From assembly GCA_002284615.2 (NCBI GenBank), contig MU069601.1, forward strand, positions 84,686 to 102,327: a DNA stretch of 17,642 nucleotides, in the 5' to 3' direction. This document shows positions 16,183 to 17,642 of this stretch, in pieces; positions within the stretch are counted from its first letter, which is position 1, and every line of letters starts with the position of its first letter. The translations under genes were made by a program, and so were the position numbers. The notes beneath the pieces are model-generated. The model worked only from the letters and a program-made list of their open reading frames with translations. It was not told the DNA's origin and made no database searches. Origin of the DNA: Dunaliella salina. Taxonomy: Eukaryota; Chlorophyta; Chlorophyceae; Chlamydomonadales; Dunaliellaceae.

Positions 16183-16396
16183 GCATGGGATTGAGACAAG
16201 GGTGGCTGCTGACTCTCTTCAGCTTACACTCTGTGGCCTCTGGAATAGCGCCCGCAAGGCCTTTCAGACAGTCTTTCTTATGGTTGTTGAGATGGACTCA
16301 AGCTGCACTGTTCCAAACAGCAATGATTCGAAGGTCCCAGGTATGCTTGGGAAGAGGTACCTCTTGGTAGGGCAGGATTGAGGGGCACTGTAACCA

Positions 16397-16808
16397 TCTA
16401 CAAGAAATTAATTTAATCTTGAGCACCTTTTGAATTTTTGCATTTTCCAATCATTCATCATTGGATTGGATATGATACCCGGAAGAATGGCATTATGGCA
16501 TTCCCCATGCTTTGTGTTTAGAAACACATTTTCTTCATGCACCAAGTGTCCTAGACCCTGCAACCCACAGGATGCGAACGGTGCGACTTTTCCCTTGGTA
16601 GCCATTCAGTCAAGAAGCACACACTCATTATCTGCTTGCCTCATTGGATGTTCATGACTGTGAATCATACATAGCGTTGGGAGAGGGATGAGCACATGGC
16701 AAAAGAGGGTGAAAGAACCTCTTGGGGACCTCTTGATCCCTCTTTGAAGCCTCTTCTGCCAACTTCCCAACCATTTCCATACAACCCTAATCTTTTACCA
16801 ACTTACAG
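16397..16808 (+). other. Proposed intron 2 of the NHL gene, right part
   Basis: No retroelement homology. It ends in a pyrimidine-rich stretch and CCAACTTACAG, a good 3' splice site. A candidate exon at 16522-16597 was considered and dropped. Confidence 0.5.
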
Positions 16809-16964
16809 GCCACCACCATCCCCGCCACTACAATGCCCATGATGGTCCTCGTCTGCATGGCGCAACATTTGGAGCACCAAAAGGCCTGTGCCGAGATCCC
16901 TCTGGAGCGTTGTTCGTGGCTGATGGTGGGGACTTCACAATAAGGAGGGTAGACCCTGACACAG
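16809..16964 (+). CDS. NHL-repeat secreted protein, exon 3
   Basis: Acceptor CAACTTACAG, donor ACAG/GTAGGC. Phase 1 to phase 1, exactly 156 bases. It encodes HDGPRLHGATFGAPKGLCRD, then PSGALFVADGGDFTIRRVDP and DTG. This is a textbook NHL blade: Gly-x-Phe-x-x-Pro-x-Gly-Leu, Asp-Pro-Ser-Gly-x-Leu-Phe-Val-Ala-Asp, then Ile-Arg-Arg-Val. This is the strongest protein assignment in the window. The symmetric phase 1 boundaries suit blade duplication by exon shuffling. Confidence 0.85.
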
Positions 16965-17086
16965 GTAGGCTCGACAACTCCTTGTTCAGAAGTAGGACAC
17001 GAACTTGCTTTCTATTATAATCTGTGCTACACTTGATCTCCCAAAAAGGGTTAAAAAGGGTTTTCTCTGCATGAAAACCTTGGCAG
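16965..17086 (+). other. Intron 3 of the NHL gene
   Basis: 122 bases, GTAGGCTCG to CTTGGCAG. Phase 1 on both sides. Confidence 0.75.
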
Positions 17087-17137
17087 GTTTTGTAGACACC
17101 GTGGCTGGTCAGCCTGGCGTGTCTGGTCTGCGCGATG
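17087..17137 (+). CDS. NHL-repeat secreted protein, exon 4
   Basis: 51 bases, phase 1 to phase 1, donor GATG/GTGAGG. It encodes FVDTVAGQPGVSGLRDG, the blade-closing strand (Val-x-Thr-Val-Ala-Gly) and the linker (Arg-Asp-Gly) that opens the next NHL blade. It continues exon 3 without a break in sense, so more blades must follow beyond the window. Confidence 0.8.
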
Positions 17138-17642
17138 GTGAGGACTCTTAATAAATCTCAGCAATCAATCCGAGAACAATATGAATGCTCAGCTAATTTG
17201 AAACTAAGTAATGTCTGGAAAGCTGAGCAAACTCATGAGCATAAGAGTGATAGAGGTGGAAATCAGGAAGGAAGTCGGGTACTTGTTTGAGCGCACTTTT
17301 GATCTTTGGTGTGAAGGGGATCTCCTTGAAAGAGAACAAAACATGCACCATCCCGGAGTAGGCTTGTTGGGCTTATGAAGTTGCTGTGCCCGCATGTCCA
17401 GTACTTCATGCAAATTTGTAATGTTTTCCCTGCATTGTGTTGCTGTAATCCATGGAGAGTAACATCATCATCATAATGCGGGAGATGCAAAACTTCTAAA
17501 CCAAATTGGTATAGCCGCCTCATCCTCTTGTGCAATTGCTTGCAAGCAGGGCCAGGTCGTGGGGCAGCCGACAAGTCTGCTTTGCTGTCAGCGCCAGTTT
17601 CTCTCATTTGCCAGGATGACGAATCAGTGATTGTCGGGGATA
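17138..17642 (+). other. Start of intron 4 of the NHL gene
   Basis: Begins GTGAGG. No further blade-like exon is visible before the window ends. The intron carries the antisense fragment described separately. Confidence 0.5.
17204..17607 (-). pseudogene. Reverse-transcriptase-like fragment, antisense
   Basis: Two overlapping minus frames combine into an RT-palm-like stretch. A frame from 17607 gives LHLPHYDDDVTLHGLQQHNA (about 17425-17490), resembling the motif C loop (Tyr-x-Asp-Asp flanked by hydrophobics). After a frame change, an Ala-Gln-Gln-Leu, Asn-Lys segment follows at the usual spacing (about 17350-17400). The canonical YADD reads YDDD. It may be the 5' RT part of the same retroelement families, continuing past the window. 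Evidence is one motif plus context. Confidence 0.4.

Larger units (their letters stand above)
14327..16396 (-). mobile_element. Family-2 non-LTR retroelement fragment B, inside NHL intron 2
   Basis: Antisense, about 2.1 kb, reading from 16396 down to a (TTTTC)n-type tail at 14327-14347. In order: the end of the methyltransferase-like region (IAVWNSAA), RNase H (YTDSSC; AEFAAIAAAI; IAPESL, where the third Asp is lost; YKVKAHAGIARN-KCADAN), a CCHC-distal segment (MKTEQHNIADR, LSKSPVGAG; about 15251-15066), and the endonuclease E-x-K (HLIEIKCCEDTRP, 14755-14815). The conserved C-terminus and the 3' UTR shared with 9793-10100 follow. It is 5' truncated near 16396. Stops and frame changes throughout make it dead. 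Divergence from fragment A is about 20% by eye. Confidence 0.75.

Noticed and set aside
16522..16597. Possible extra NHL exon (LDPATHRMRTVRLFP)
   Set aside because: It fits no phase. The frame without stops cannot join to exon 3, and the phase-compatible frame has TAG.

Overview
This is a piece of a eukaryotic nuclear genome. It has spliced exons with GT...AG junctions, long CA microsatellites, a secreted multi-exon NHL-repeat gene and a thick layer of decayed non-LTR retrotransposons. There are no operons, ribosome-binding sites, tRNA or rRNA genes. The retroelements combine RNase H with a CCHC finger and a PD-(D/E)XK endonuclease. That recalls the Dualen/RandI elements known from green algae, so an alga or related protist is my best guess, but the host cannot be named from this sequence.

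Layout. 1-438: a (CA)n tract ending at a 3' splice site, then the last exon of an unidentified conserved protein. 641-903: a short antisense retroelement 3' end. About 955-9078: a sense-strand composite of a large retroelement, family 1. It is riddled with stops and frameshifts and contains two direct duplications. One is about 1.5 kb and its copies meet exactly at the single N at 5150. The other is about 1.1 kb and is joined through a (TTTTC)n tail. About 9079-10145: two antisense fragments of a related family 2. 10335-11695: several candidate exons of one or more unidentified host genes, with a 96-bp alternating CG/CA tract between them. 12167-17137: an NHL-repeat gene whose 3.86-kb second intron holds an antisense family-2 fragment (14327-16396). 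17138-17642: its next intron, carrying an antisense reverse-transcriptase-like scrap.

The most interesting object is the family-1 polyprotein. Read through its lesions, the order is: post-RT segment, basic Pro/Gln-rich linker, chromodomain-like pieces around a complete C4HC3 PHD finger, a domain that aligns by eye with the PCIF1-type N6-adenosine methyltransferase, RNase H, CCHC finger (C-x2-C-x7-H-x4-C) and a PD-(D/E)XK endonuclease. A chromatin reader, an adenine-methyltransferase-like fold and a restriction-like endonuclease in one LINE is an unusual set. Family 2 keeps the end of the methyltransferase-like region, RNase H and the endonuclease, so this order predates the split of the two families. 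All copies here are dead.

The NHL gene is reconstructed from four exons with compatible phases (0, then 1, 1, 1). They give a signal peptide followed by beta-propeller blades, continuing beyond the window.
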